Part shown: one piece after another, positions 43,186-52,617 of the stretch
How positions within the stretch are numbered: the first letter of the stretch is position 1
How the letters are laid out: every line of letters starts with the position of its first letter
Source of the DNA: Bacteroides sp.
GTDB taxonomy: Bacteria; Bacteroidota; Bacteroidia; Bacteroidales; Muribaculaceae
Reading direction: 5' to 3'
NCBI GenBank assembly: GCA_014801535.1
Contig: JAAVEA010000003.1
Span: 67,311 to 120,194, forward strand
Length of the DNA stretch: 52,884 bases
The notes under the pieces: generated by a model
Seen by the model: the letters and a program-made list of their open reading frames with translations, nothing else
Database searches by the model: none
Told to the model about the DNA's origin: nothing
Program-made: the position numbers and the translations under genes

Positions 43186-43476
43186 CTATATTATTAACTC
43201 TCCTTCTATTTCGTAAGATATATCTTTCCCGTATCGCCCTATCTTCGACTGATAATTCTTTCCCATATGATAGATGCGTATGGAATCTAACTCTTCATCT
43301 ATCATTGATAGTAGCTCCGCGCGTAGTCTTACGAAGGAGGATCCATCTACCAAACATTCAAAGACAGAGTTCTGAACTCTCTGCCCATATTTTTGGCAAC
43401 ATTTGGATACTTTCCTAAGACGTTTTTGCCCTTCAGGCTCCGATGTATTAACATCGTATGTGATTAAAACGTACAT
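43186..43476 (-). CDS. cas2: CRISPR-associated Cas2
   Basis: A 96-aa adaptation protein. MYVLITYDVNTSEPEGQKRL contains the beta1 strand with the conserved Asp (D8). GQRVQNSVFECLVD is the subtype I-C signature. It dimerises between two Cas1 dimers to integrate new spacers. It starts 9 bp after cas1 ends and is the last gene before the leader. Confidence 0.97.
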   Translation of the reverse strand: MYVLITYDVNTSEPEGQKRLRKVSKCCQKYGQRVQNSVFECLVDGSSFVRLRAELLSMIDEELDSIRIYHMGKNYQSKIGRYGKDISYEIEGELII

Positions 43477-43485
43477 AATTTCCTA

Positions 43486-44535
43486 TTATTTTATCAAAAA
43501 TACCGGATAATCCTCAAGATCGCCACGCAAGAAACGTGCCAACAGCATCGCCTGAACATGGGGTAGAAGACCTATCTTTATTTTTTCTTGTAGATATGGA
43601 TGTGTAAACTCTGTTTTCTTTCTTGCTTGCCATGCAGAAAGAAATTTCTTTAATCCTGCTTCTGTGAACACTACCGAGGTTTGAGACGCAGAGTCTGAAT
43701 CGGAATGAATTTTAAAGTCTCTGGAAGAAATCTGCTTGGTGTTAATCAGAGAGATCACAAATCTATCCACCATGTACCCTCTCATTTCTTCCATAAGGTC
43801 TAAAGCCAACGAATTCCTGCCGGGCCGTAACGAATGCATCATCCCTGCCGCCGGATCAAGCCCGACCCCTTCTAATGCAGAGGCACAATCGTTTGCTAAA
43901 AGGGAATAGCCGAAGGATAACATAGCATTTACAGAGTCTCTGGGAGGCCGGCGTGTCCTTCCATTGAAATGAAATGTTTTATCCTGATTCAATATAAGAT
44001 TCGGGAATACATTGAAATAACTTGCCGCAGCAGTCCCTTCTATGCCTCTGATTGTATCCAAATCACTGAGCAATAATACCTTTTTACAATATTGCTTGAG
44101 TTCGTTCGCCGTATTCTCAATCTCATTCACCTCCCTTATATTGGAATAGTCTCTTATGAATCTCCTTAGAATTGCCCTGGTATTGTATATTTTCCCGTAA
44201 ATGAATCGCGAGGCCAAGAAACCTCTTCCCGACTCGTCATTCATCACTTCATATTGCCGAGTTCTTAAAAGAATGTTACCCTTTACCCCTCCTTGGACTC
44301 TTGCTATAAATCGTCCATGGGGAGTAAAAAAAGAAAGAGCCACTCCTTGTTGGGTACACAACTGCATTACACCGGGACTGGCTCCTTGATATCCGAAAGT
44401 TATTATGGATTCTATGTTATGAATTGGAATCCTGAATAATTCTTTCCCCTCCGATGTGACCACCACATTCTGATTATCTTTACTTAAATAAGAATTTGAA
44501 GTAGTGACATAAAGGGTGTTAAGTAATTTTTTCAT
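43486..44535 (-). CDS. cas1: CRISPR-associated Cas1 integrase
   Basis: A 349-aa spacer integrase of the I-C type. The N-terminal beta domain starts KKLLNTLYVTTSNSYLSKDN. The metal ligands of the catalytic domain are visible in IRGIEGTAAASYF (Glu), MMHSLRPGRNSLALDLMEEM (His and Asp). It acts with Cas2 and Cas4 to capture and insert spacers. It follows cas4 by 8 bp. Confidence 0.97.
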   Translation of the reverse strand: MKKLLNTLYVTTSNSYLSKDNQNVVVTSEGKELFRIPIHNIESIITFGYQGASPGVMQLCTQQGVALSFFTPHGRFIARVQGGVKGNILLRTRQYEVMNDESGRGFLASRFIYGKIYNTRAILRRFIRDYSNIREVNEIENTANELKQYCKKVLLLSDLDTIRGIEGTAAASYFNVFPNLILNQDKTFHFNGRTRRPPRDSVNAMLSFGYSLLANDCASALEGVGLDPAAGMMHSLRPGRNSLALDLMEEMRGYMVDRFVISLINTKQISSRDFKIHSDSDSASQTSVVFTEAGLKKFLSAWQARKKTEFTHPYLQEKIKIGLLPHVQAMLLARFLRGDLEDYPVFLIK

Positions 44536-44543
44536 AGATAGAA

Positions 44544-45239
44544 TTATATGAGTTCAAGGTTATCTATGGAATCTTTTAAATATTTCTTTACGCTTTTCAC
44601 TTGTAATGACGGCAAACATTGGTCGTATAGCGAACAGCTGCGACACTCCCTCCTTTTAACAGCAATCGGCATTCTTCTACTTTGTAATATCTCGTGCATC
44701 TCCGCGCATATTTTTACGACCTTCCCCTTCATCTCCTGATCTACATTCACATATTCTCTGTGACGAGTTTCCCAGTAAAATATTGCACCTCTATGAATTG
44801 GGATACCCAACATCTCTTCCAAAAGTACACATTGAGCCGCCACTTGCATTCGGTCACAGTCGTTTATCTTGGGTTTTCCTCTTTTATATTCCACCGGCAA
44901 AGCCTCATATCGCTTGCTTTTAAGTATGTCGGCCTTTCTTTTAGGGGCATCATCGTAAGGATGAATTTCGACAGCATCTGCAATGCCCGATATGCCAAGC
45001 TGAGAAGAAGATATACGAAGCCCTCTTAGCGTCAAGACATCTGTGTGCCCGGTTTCTCGTATAAAGGGATTATCCACATTTTGATGCAGTAGCGATCCTT
45101 CCGTGGTGAGATAATTCTCCTCCCAAACCTGTTCAATATGAATCAATGCCCATTGTCGGGGACAAAACATATAATGTTGTATCCCCGACAATTGAAGCAT
45201 ATCTTCTTCATCATATCCTGAAAGATTAGATGAGCTCAT
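44544..45239 (-). CDS. cas4: CRISPR-associated Cas4 nuclease
   Basis: A 231-aa PD-(D/E)XK nuclease with an Fe-S cluster, which trims prespacers and helps select those with the right PAM. The cysteines appear at YMFCPRQW and CRSCSLYDQC, and the nuclease core includes GIADAVEIH (Asp) and PVEYKRGKPK (E-x-K). The start overlaps the cas7 end by 14 bp. A C-terminal extension (SVKKYLKDSIDNLELI) is normal for I-C. Confidence 0.95.
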   Translation of the reverse strand: MSSSNLSGYDEEDMLQLSGIQHYMFCPRQWALIHIEQVWEENYLTTEGSLLHQNVDNPFIRETGHTDVLTLRGLRISSSQLGISGIADAVEIHPYDDAPKRKADILKSKRYEALPVEYKRGKPKINDCDRMQVAAQCVLLEEMLGIPIHRGAIFYWETRHREYVNVDQEMKGKVVKICAEMHEILQSRRMPIAVKRRECRSCSLYDQCLPSLQVKSVKKYLKDSIDNLELI

Positions 45240-46074
45240 TTATCTTAACACCTTGCGGAAGCTGGTCGGAAGCAATACGTATTTCATAGTCACTGAATGA
45301 GCGAGGAGAAACCACCCCATCCTTCTTTCTGATATCCACCAAGTCGAAGAGCACATTGGCCGGGGCGCTACCAAGTTTAGAATCATGTTCGAACGCAATC
45401 AGCTTACGCGCCGACATCATTCCTCTCGCTGCCGAACGATCGTTGTCGAACATATTGATGAGCGCATCCCAGAGGAGCTTGAGATCAGCATCATTGAATC
45501 CTGTCTGATTGGCAAGGTTGACATTCACAAAACCGTGGCACACATAGAGTCCGTAAGGCACAGTGGCCTTTCTTCCCATTGTGCGTTCTTTTTCCCTATC
45601 ACTTTCCTTGGTCACTGCCATTCTGGTAATGGCATGGTTGAGACTCACAATTGGATCAGTGGATCTACCAAAAGTGAGCTGTACGGCACCTCTCACCTGA
45701 CCCTGCTTATCTTTTGTGGCTATCACCGCCCCGAAAGTGCGGATGTCATAGTATTTGTCGCAGAGGGCAGCCTTAGCCTTGTCTTTCTGCACTGCTTTCT
45801 CTGCGTGTTTCACACTCTCCTCTTTGTAGATATCCTCTACAAGATTGTCGAGCACAGCAGCCTCTTTTATGAAAATTTGATAATTGGGATCTGCACCTTT
45901 CGCCACCTCCACATAATTGCGGATCTTTCGTTTGAGACATACATCTGTCACAAGTCCGTGACCGGTCTCTGCATCTACTCTCGGGAGATTTGCCGCATCG
46001 GGATCTCCATTGGGGTTGCCATCCTGCACATCAAAGATGTAGATGAAATCTATTCTTTTCTCTAATTCAGCCAT
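45226..46074 (-). CDS. cas7c: Cas7 (Csd2), I-C backbone subunit
   Basis: A 282-aa RAMP protein that forms the crRNA-binding filament of the I-C Cascade. It starts with RIDFIYIFDVQDGNPNGDPD and contains GAVQLTFGRSTDPI, the family hallmarks, and a later MMSARKLIAFEHDSKLG. It lies 12 bp after cas8c. Confidence 0.96.
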   Translation of the reverse strand: MAELEKRIDFIYIFDVQDGNPNGDPDAANLPRVDAETGHGLVTDVCLKRKIRNYVEVAKGADPNYQIFIKEAAVLDNLVEDIYKEESVKHAEKAVQKDKAKAALCDKYYDIRTFGAVIATKDKQGQVRGAVQLTFGRSTDPIVSLNHAITRMAVTKESDREKERTMGRKATVPYGLYVCHGFVNVNLANQTGFNDADLKLLWDALINMFDNDRSAARGMMSARKLIAFEHDSKLGSAPANVLFDLVDIRKKDGVVSPRSFSDYEIRIASDQLPQGVKINELI

Positions 46075-46086
46075 ATTGTCTTTATT

Positions 46087-47799
46087 TTATTTTTCTTTTT
46101 TTGTAAACAAATCTGCACGTTGATGATAATAACCAACAAAGAAGCGCCCTTGGTCAGCAAGATCAAGAGTGGCGGGGAAACCCGCACCGGATATTTTGTC
46201 GAGTATCTCCTGTTTGAGCTGTTCGTAATATATCCTGCTCCCCTCGCTCAATTTTTCTGAATGATGAAGAGATAGATTGAGCATTGCCGGAAGCACTGCC
46301 GCCGGAGTAGACGAAGCCGCACCCATATAGCGTGTGCGGATGGAATCGCCTGAATTGACATCTGTCTGGATTTTCTCCAAAACTGCTGTGAGTCGTCCAC
46401 ACAGATAGCCGGGATTTGAGTTTTCTTTATCAAGCATAACTGTCAATGGTTTATTTTGATTTTTATATTTTTCATTTCGATTTATATAGGCTTTCAAGAA
46501 CGCTGCACGTTCCACAGTGACACCTCTCTCGGAAAGTTCGGCTCGTATTCTTTGGAGCGTACTCATATAGAGTGGATAGGGGTAGGCCGAACCATTGATC
46601 ACAGCTTTCACGGTTTCCTCCACAAGACGAGGAAGCGCATCACTGATCTTACCCCCCATCGTAGCAGCTGAAATCATTGAATAGACTCCGACATAAGGTT
46701 TTATCTTTTCCGGCTTACGATTATCAATGATCTTCATATCCTCGAAGTGTTCAAGAATCTTGGAGGCAAAATCCTTCAGCGTGGCATCCATCCACATCAC
46801 AACGGCTATCCTTCCCGTATTGGGAGCGAGCCCAAGAATATGGAAATTATCTTCCAATGTTGTTTTTATCTCGCCTGAGAAAATCGATTTGAACAGTTTT
46901 GAAACCTTCTCGATATTTTCCATTGAAGCGGATTCCTGTTTTTTGTCGGGAAATTGCAAAAGACTCAGCAATCCTCTCTCCACTTCTTCCGCTATATCCT
47001 TTTCACCACTTCCCCAAAAAAGAAATACACGATTACCCAAACGAATCTTATGGACAGAATCTTTGCCTAAAAATTTCTTAAGCACAGAACTGATAGAGCT
47101 TTCTGCATCAACTGAAATTGGCGAATTGAAAGCTTGCGATTTTCCATAGGAATCATAGCCGGAGTTAACCTGAAAAGCCACAAGTGCTGCCATCGGTGAA
47201 TTATCCGGCAACGGAGTCGGAGTGGTGGTCCTTACAATTGAACCTCTCTTACCTGTCACAAGACACACTCCCTCAGGTAAATCTTCTGCCGATCCATCAT
47301 TTATCCCTTCAAGCAAACTCTTATCCTCCGCAATCAAATCATCTTCCGACACTAATCTAAAGCTAATATTTGCCGCACTATTATTAGTAATCTCTTCGTA
47401 AAGAGGGTCTTGTTGCATTAAAGCGTCCCTTTCAGATTGGGAAACATCATAATAGCATTTGATTGCTTGAATCGATAGATTATCAGGATGCTTGGAAGCA
47501 ATATCTCGGATAATACTGATAAACAATTCTTGACATATCTCAGCTTTTTTACCTATTCCAAGCACATACTTCCCATTATCCCATAATGTATTGGATTTGG
47601 GAGCTGCAGTTCGTTTCACCCCCTTTGCCACAAGGAATGATACACATTTCTTCTTATCCAATCGTTTTGATTCGAATCTTATGAATTTACCCTTCTCATC
47701 AATTACGATTACATATTCTATCTCCTTCCACTCCAGCCCGGCAGGTGGCAATTCGTCGGAATGGAATTGAGCATATTTATATAGACTTTCAAGTATCAT
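46087..47799 (-). CDS. cas8c: Cas8c (Csd1), I-C large subunit
   Basis: A 570-aa large subunit that recognises the PAM and, in I-C systems, also supplies the small subunit from an internal start. It begins MILESLYKYAQFHSDELPPA, with NSPISVDAESSISSVLKKFL, FWGSGEKDIAEE and GRIAVVMWMD as recognisable Csd1 segments. Its start overlaps the cas5c stop by 4 bp. An internal start for the small subunit (Cas11c) would be expected in the last third but I cannot place it. Confidence 0.95.
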   Translation of the reverse strand: MILESLYKYAQFHSDELPPAGLEWKEIEYVIVIDEKGKFIRFESKRLDKKKCVSFLVAKGVKRTAAPKSNTLWDNGKYVLGIGKKAEICQELFISIIRDIASKHPDNLSIQAIKCYYDVSQSERDALMQQDPLYEEITNNSAANISFRLVSEDDLIAEDKSLLEGINDGSAEDLPEGVCLVTGKRGSIVRTTTPTPLPDNSPMAALVAFQVNSGYDSYGKSQAFNSPISVDAESSISSVLKKFLGKDSVHKIRLGNRVFLFWGSGEKDIAEEVERGLLSLLQFPDKKQESASMENIEKVSKLFKSIFSGEIKTTLEDNFHILGLAPNTGRIAVVMWMDATLKDFASKILEHFEDMKIIDNRKPEKIKPYVGVYSMISAATMGGKISDALPRLVEETVKAVINGSAYPYPLYMSTLQRIRAELSERGVTVERAAFLKAYINRNEKYKNQNKPLTVMLDKENSNPGYLCGRLTAVLEKIQTDVNSGDSIRTRYMGAASSTPAAVLPAMLNLSLHHSEKLSEGSRIYYEQLKQEILDKISGAGFPATLDLADQGRFFVGYYHQRADLFTKKEK

Positions 47800-48488
47800 C
47801 TCATAACTTCCTCACTATCTTTATCCGGTACCTCTATAATGCCTCTCTCCATTTTGGCGCGATAGAACATCGGAGTTATATTCTTTGGATCAGAAAAATC
47901 AATATCATAGAGCATAAACCCTAAATCTTTTGTTTCGTTGATAAGATCCGCTCCTCCCTTCTCTTCCTGATTCAGAAGTCGATAAAACGCACTGCATTCT
48001 CGTGTGCCAAGATAAGGAGCTGTAAAAAACTGACCCTTGGATGCCCTTCTTTCAAACATCTCCTGGTATTTTTTAGGATTTTCATCCGCCCCGGTCTCTC
48101 GCTTCGACGTCCCTTTCCTATCACGAACCGGAATAAAACGCATACGGGCATATATACGATATTTCACATCCCGAAGCATTATGGTGTTTTTTTGCTGGCG
48201 TTTTTCTGTGGCTATGATGGGTTTGGCATCAGTCTTACCTCCACCTACGGCCCCCACTTCATTACGGCGAATAGAGATCCATTTAATAGGGTTAACCACC
48301 TCTATGCGGGTTATCTCCCATTCAATGGCAGGCTTCCAAAAGATAGCCTGGAATATATTACGCGCTGCAGAGGGAGTGATCACATCATAGCTCATTCTCT
48401 CCACCTTGAATTCAGGACGAGTGAAACAGGCATAGTCTCCCCACACCTCAATCCCATATTCCTTGTCTTCGTATTCTTGTATATCCAT
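47796..48488 (-). CDS. cas5c: Cas5c (Csd5), I-C pre-crRNA endonuclease
   Basis: A 230-aa RAMP protein which in I-C replaces Cas6: it cuts the repeat RNA and stays bound to the 5' handle. It contains VWGDYACFTRPEFKVERMSY at the N-terminus, PSAARNIFQAIFWKPAIEW and, in the middle, EKRQQKNTIMLRDVKYRIYA, with the Lys/His-rich region typical of the active site. It starts 55 bp after cas3. Confidence 0.95.
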   Translation of the reverse strand: MDIQEYEDKEYGIEVWGDYACFTRPEFKVERMSYDVITPSAARNIFQAIFWKPAIEWEITRIEVVNPIKWISIRRNEVGAVGGGKTDAKPIIATEKRQQKNTIMLRDVKYRIYARMRFIPVRDRKGTSKRETGADENPKKYQEMFERRASKGQFFTAPYLGTRECSAFYRLLNQEEKGGADLINETKDLGFMLYDIDFSDPKNITPMFYRAKMERGIIEVPDKDSEEVMR

Positions 48489-48543
48489 ATTTGATTTTCT
48501 AAGATATGTCGTTTGTTTTGTTATATCCTATTCCCAACCTGAA

Positions 48544-50712
48544 TCAGATAAGGAAAGTCTGTTCTAAAAAGGTATTATCCACCTTCAGACCGGTTTTTTC
48601 ATCATATTGTTCTTTAAATGGAATATAGAAAAATCCCTTATATGGCTCCTCTATCAATCCGCCTGATTCCAGGCTCTTGAAGAGATAGATAGGAATCGTC
48701 ACGCTATATCGCCCTAATTCTCGCGATAATTTACGCGACGGGCCCCAGAGCCTTAGCCTCTCCACCAAATCATCGGACTCTCCATAGTTGACAATTACGT
48801 TAATCCCTGTCTCATCTATCAGATGAAATTTCTTCGCAATCTCCTCAAACTGACAATTTGATACATTATTTTGCATATCTGCAATCTTCTCTTTGTCGAA
48901 AGAGGGAGTTCTTCTGTAAAGTTTCTCGTAATAAGCAGATATCGAGAGAGGGTCAAAACAATCTATATCAGGATTAAGTGAAACAAGATCCTTCATCACA
49001 TCTGTGGCAAACCCTATCATTCCCATACTTTTTTCATTTTCTAATGAGAATACATAGGTTTTTCCTAATTTTTCCTTCCCTTCACGATTGCATCTTCCTG
49101 CAGCTTGCAAGATAGAATCCAATCCACTCATCTGCCGGAACACTATCGGAAAATCTATATCCACACCGGCCTCTATCAGCTGAGTGGCGATCACCCTCAC
49201 ACCTTGTGCGTTATCTTTAAGTAATGACTTGACTCGATCTATCACTTTTAATATATGCGCACCACACATATATCTTGACAAATGAAAATCCTCCACCCCT
49301 TCCAATGGTTTCATCGAATTAAAAACCTCCATTGCGTGTTTGCGGGTATTTACCACGCACAATACTTTCCGGAAGGCGGAAAATCTTCTTCCCAAATCCT
49401 CGTAACTGAACGGTTCCTTCAAGAATTCAATCTCAACCCTTCGCAGACGGTTATGAAGATCGTAATCTTGAGGCACAATTTCCCTGACACACCTCACCTT
49501 TATCCCTTCAAATTTAGCTCCAGAACTTCCTTTATGTTCTCCGCTTAAAATTGGTTGGGTGGCGGTGGTAAATAAGAAAGATGTTTTGAACAGACGCGCA
49601 TATGTTTGCATTCCATCCACAATAGGCTGGAGAAAAGTCAAAGGAAGACTCTGGATTTCGTCAAGTATCACCACACTGTTGCATAAGGAATGCAGTTTGC
49701 GACAGGCAGAGGGACGGTTCGAGAACATTGACTCGAATAGCTGGACATTGGTGGTCACAATAACCGGAGCATCCCAATTTTCGCAAGCCAATAATGCATT
49801 TTCACTCACTTTATCTTCATTCAACGCACTGTGATGTTCAATCACATTCTCAGCCCCAAATATCTTTCTTAATATGGAGGCAGTTTGAACTATAATACTG
49901 GTGAATGGGATAGCTATGACAATACGCTTTTTATCATATTTCGAGGCATGATTCACAGCCCATACTATTGAGGCAATCGTTTTTCCACCTCCTGTCGGCA
50001 CTGTAAGACTGAAAAATCCAGGCTCCAGTGATGCAGCCTCCTTACAACGGTCCTGGATCCGGGTGCGAATCGTATTTAATGGGGTCAAAGCACCGGATCC
50101 TAACTCTCTGATATAAGTGTCGAGACGTTCCTTGAGTTCCGGAAGAGTATTAAACGACCCTCTTTTTTCATAATTGGAAGGAGACATAAAACGCTCTGTG
50201 TCGAGCCAATCAGAATCAACAAGGCAGGAGAAAAGCATTCTCGTAAGATGGGAGGGATCGGATTGTTTCATTTGGAACGGTGGAAGTTTCAATTCCACTG
50301 CCGGCAAAGTCATATCTATATCTTCCGGTAAATCCTTATTAAGCTCCAATTCGAGTTCATCAATGTTATATAGGCCGCGATGATGACCAGCAATGCAATT
50401 TGATAGCCAGTAAAGCTGATCCATCGCCGGAATTGTATGCGCAACTTTTGCGCCAGTCATACTGTGGAAGCTCGGCATCTTCGACCTTGCATCCGTATCA
50501 TAACCCGAGGATCTTCTTATATGAGCCTGAAATCCCTCACTCTCCTTCCCTCGATCGTGAAGGAGTCCAATCATTCTTCCCCACTCCCCCATGCCGAATT
50601 CCGATGCAAATCCGGAGGCAAACTCAGCCACACCTTGAGAATGCTCGGCATTCGATTGGATATGCCATTCATTATCAAAATATACATGAGATATAATTGG
50701 GTTAACGCTCAT
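48544..50712 (-). CDS. cas3: Cas3 helicase-nuclease
   Basis: A 722-aa effector nuclease. The N-terminal HD domain has NAEHSQGVAEFA, IGLLHDRGKESEGF (HD with Arg where Leu/Ile/Ala is commoner) and later AGHHRGL. The SF2 helicase core has LTVPTGGGKTIAS (Walker A), VVILDEIQSLP (DEIQ in place of DExH), FTTATQP (motif III) and QLIEAGVDIDFP with QAAGRCNREG (motifs V/VI). It unwinds and degrades DNA bound by Cascade. It is the first gene of the cas operon; a TATATTTG promoter element lies 37 bp upstream. Confidence 0.97.
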   Translation of the reverse strand: MSVNPIISHVYFDNEWHIQSNAEHSQGVAEFASGFASEFGMGEWGRMIGLLHDRGKESEGFQAHIRRSSGYDTDARSKMPSFHSMTGAKVAHTIPAMDQLYWLSNCIAGHHRGLYNIDELELELNKDLPEDIDMTLPAVELKLPPFQMKQSDPSHLTRMLFSCLVDSDWLDTERFMSPSNYEKRGSFNTLPELKERLDTYIRELGSGALTPLNTIRTRIQDRCKEAASLEPGFFSLTVPTGGGKTIASIVWAVNHASKYDKKRIVIAIPFTSIIVQTASILRKIFGAENVIEHHSALNEDKVSENALLACENWDAPVIVTTNVQLFESMFSNRPSACRKLHSLCNSVVILDEIQSLPLTFLQPIVDGMQTYARLFKTSFLFTTATQPILSGEHKGSSGAKFEGIKVRCVREIVPQDYDLHNRLRRVEIEFLKEPFSYEDLGRRFSAFRKVLCVVNTRKHAMEVFNSMKPLEGVEDFHLSRYMCGAHILKVIDRVKSLLKDNAQGVRVIATQLIEAGVDIDFPIVFRQMSGLDSILQAAGRCNREGKEKLGKTYVFSLENEKSMGMIGFATDVMKDLVSLNPDIDCFDPLSISAYYEKLYRRTPSFDKEKIADMQNNVSNCQFEEIAKKFHLIDETGINVIVNYGESDDLVERLRLWGPSRKLSRELGRYSVTIPIYLFKSLESGGLIEEPYKGFFYIPFKEQYDEKTGLKVDNTFLEQTFLI

Positions 50713-50748
50713 AATATTAGTTTCTCATAAAGGTGAAATATTATGTCG

Positions 50749-50756
50749 CAAATATA
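50749..50756 (-). promoter_or_regulatory. -7 element of the cas operon promoter
   Basis: TATATTTG on the minus strand lies 37 bp before the cas3 start, in an AT-rich 78-bp gap. The 14-bp palindrome TTAATAATTATTAA (50791-50804) lies just upstream, over the stop of the PagL-like gene. Confidence 0.5.
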
Positions 50757-50790
50757 ATATAAATTTATGCCTATTTCAGGCAGTTAAATG

Positions 50791-52050
50791 TTAATAATTA
50801 TTAACAACGGGGATCTTAGAATAAGAATTATGGAAGGTATATCCCACCCCTAACATGAGATTATTCTGGCGTTGGAAATTCTGTAGCTGGTAACCGATGT
50901 TGAGGTAAAGTGAGCGGGTGAGATATACTTTGAGGTTAGCCATCTGATAGCTGGCCCGTGATTCTTCAGGGCCGATGAAGTTATAACCGATACCGACATT
51001 GACGGAGAAAATGGGCATTACAAGTTCGGCGCGTGCGGATAAGCCTACACTTAACTGACTGAAAAAGGGTGGCCGGGCGAAACTTATATCTTCAGATGTG
51101 GTTCCACTCACGTGATAATGTCTTAGATCGCTGCTCTGGTCCCACTGAAAATCTGCCGACAGCCCCGTGCGGAAGTAAGGCGCGACATCCCACATTGGAG
51201 CGAAATTCAATCCGGCTACAGCATAATGGCCACCTAATAAAACCGGAGTCTCCCCTCCACGATATACACGCTTGCGCCATGCTCCGTAAGCCGTGAGATC
51301 AAAGCTTACATTATCCGATTTAAACGTAGAGTCGCGACGGAAGGGGGTGCCATTGTTTTCCGGCCCGAATACACGGCTTATACCAAGCCGGAGACCGAGC
51401 AGATTGACACCGGGATTGGGGAATAAGGTGTTGCCATCAGAAAAGTGAGTCAGGTCGAGACCGGCCACAAGAGAATAATCCTGAGTCAGTTTCCAGTTCA
51501 CACCAAGGCCGAGATTGATATATGCGTTCATCCTTGACCCTACTATAAGATTGGAGGAGGCTGTGCGACCATCACATGGCTTCCATCCCATCGATGCGCC
51601 GAAATTCCATTCATAGTCGAGGCTAATGCGGTCGGTGATGTTCAAGATGGGAGCTGTCTGGAATAGATATAGCGAGACCGGGGTGCCGATTGATTTGCTA
51701 TGATCGAATATGTTAACTCCCGCTCCTACCCCCTGCGTTACTCCCGGATAGAGACGGCCGGCCTCGGAAGAGGAGAAGGAGAAGCCATATTTAAGATGCA
51801 GCGAGGTGCCGAAATGGGTGTTGCGTGCATCCTTCATCGAAAGCCTTTCACTCAGCACGTCGTCAAGAAAGGAGGAGAAAGCATACGAGGGCCTTACATC
51901 AAAGCCCACCTTCGAAATAATTTTTCTATCTGTGTTTTTTAACAAAGAGTCTTTGTTTTCATATTTATTTGTTTGAGCATTGACTGAAAAACAAAGAATA
52001 TGAAACAAAAGAAATATAAACAGAAATCGAATTCTATATACTACCTCCAT
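50791..52050 (-). CDS. PagL-like outer-membrane beta-barrel (acyloxyacyl hydrolase family)
   Basis: A 419-aa outer-membrane protein. A signal peptide (FLFIFLLFHILCFSVNAQ) is followed by a long barrel of alternating strands. The motif DLTHFSDGNTLFPNPGVN matches the conserved His-Ser/Asn region of PagL-type lipid A deacylases as found in Bacteroidetes members annotated as acyloxyacyl hydrolases. It could remove an acyl chain from lipid A. The last 28 residues (FQRQNNLMLGVGYTF then HNSYSKIPVVNNY) overlap the repeated DNA that also occurs across the CRISPR locus at 40245-40275. Confidence 0.7.
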   Translation of the reverse strand: MEVVYRIRFLFIFLLFHILCFSVNAQTNKYENKDSLLKNTDRKIISKVGFDVRPSYAFSSFLDDVLSERLSMKDARNTHFGTSLHLKYGFSFSSSEAGRLYPGVTQGVGAGVNIFDHSKSIGTPVSLYLFQTAPILNITDRISLDYEWNFGASMGWKPCDGRTASSNLIVGSRMNAYINLGLGVNWKLTQDYSLVAGLDLTHFSDGNTLFPNPGVNLLGLRLGISRVFGPENNGTPFRRDSTFKSDNVSFDLTAYGAWRKRVYRGGETPVLLGGHYAVAGLNFAPMWDVAPYFRTGLSADFQWDQSSDLRHYHVSGTTSEDISFARPPFFSQLSVGLSARAELVMPIFSVNVGIGYNFIGPEESRASYQMANLKVYLTRSLYLNIGYQLQNFQRQNNLMLGVGYTFHNSYSKIPVVNNY

Positions 52051-52070
52051 AAGACAAAAATATAGATATT

Positions 52071-52493
52071 CTATAATCCATTCACCAGTCTATATATCCC
52101 TTTTCTATACGGCAACGGATCGGAAAGGCGACCTAACCCAAAATCCTTTACACCAAAATTAATGAGGTACCCAAGTTTGAAATTCGTAAGTCTTAGATAG
52201 GTTAAAATTTGTCTTCCCTGCCTTTCTACAAGTTCTCCCAATGCCTTCACCTCAATTATCACCCTATGATCCACAACCAAGTCAGCACTATACTTGGAAT
52301 TTATTATATGTCCCTTATAGGTTACAGGCACAGGAAGTTCCATTTCAACTACATAACCTTTCTGTTCGAGTTCCCATTTTAAAGCGGACTGATAATATTC
52401 CTCTCTCATTCCGCGTCCAACAGTATTCCTTACCTCAAAGGCGGCTCCTATTATATCACTGCCTATATCTATGTAATCCGGATGAAGTGCCAT
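52071..52493 (-). CDS. GxxExxY protein
   Basis: A 140-aa protein of the GxxExxY family, with a PD-(D/E)XK-like core: RGMREEYYQSALKWEL (the signature region), YSADLVVDHRVIIEVKALGE (D...E-V-K nuclease-type residues) and a C-terminal YLINFGVKDFGLGRL. The role of the family is unknown; the motifs suggest DNA or RNA handling. I chose the ATG at 52493 because a TATATTTG -7 element at 52506-52513 puts transcription start after the alternative GTG at 52517. Confidence 0.85.
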   Translation of the reverse strand: MALHPDYIDIGSDIIGAAFEVRNTVGRGMREEYYQSALKWELEQKGYVVEMELPVPVTYKGHIINSKYSADLVVDHRVIIEVKALGELVERQGRQILTYLRLTNFKLGYLINFGVKDFGLGRLSDPLPYRKGIYRLVNGL

Positions 52494-52617
52494 ATCTATT
52501 TTTTTCAAATATAGCACATTTAAGGAAGATACACAATTATTTCCTCTCTTAAATTTGTATTTTTCGTTATGGGAGACATGAGGGGATAACTTATTAATCG
52601 GGCTGGTAATTATTAAA

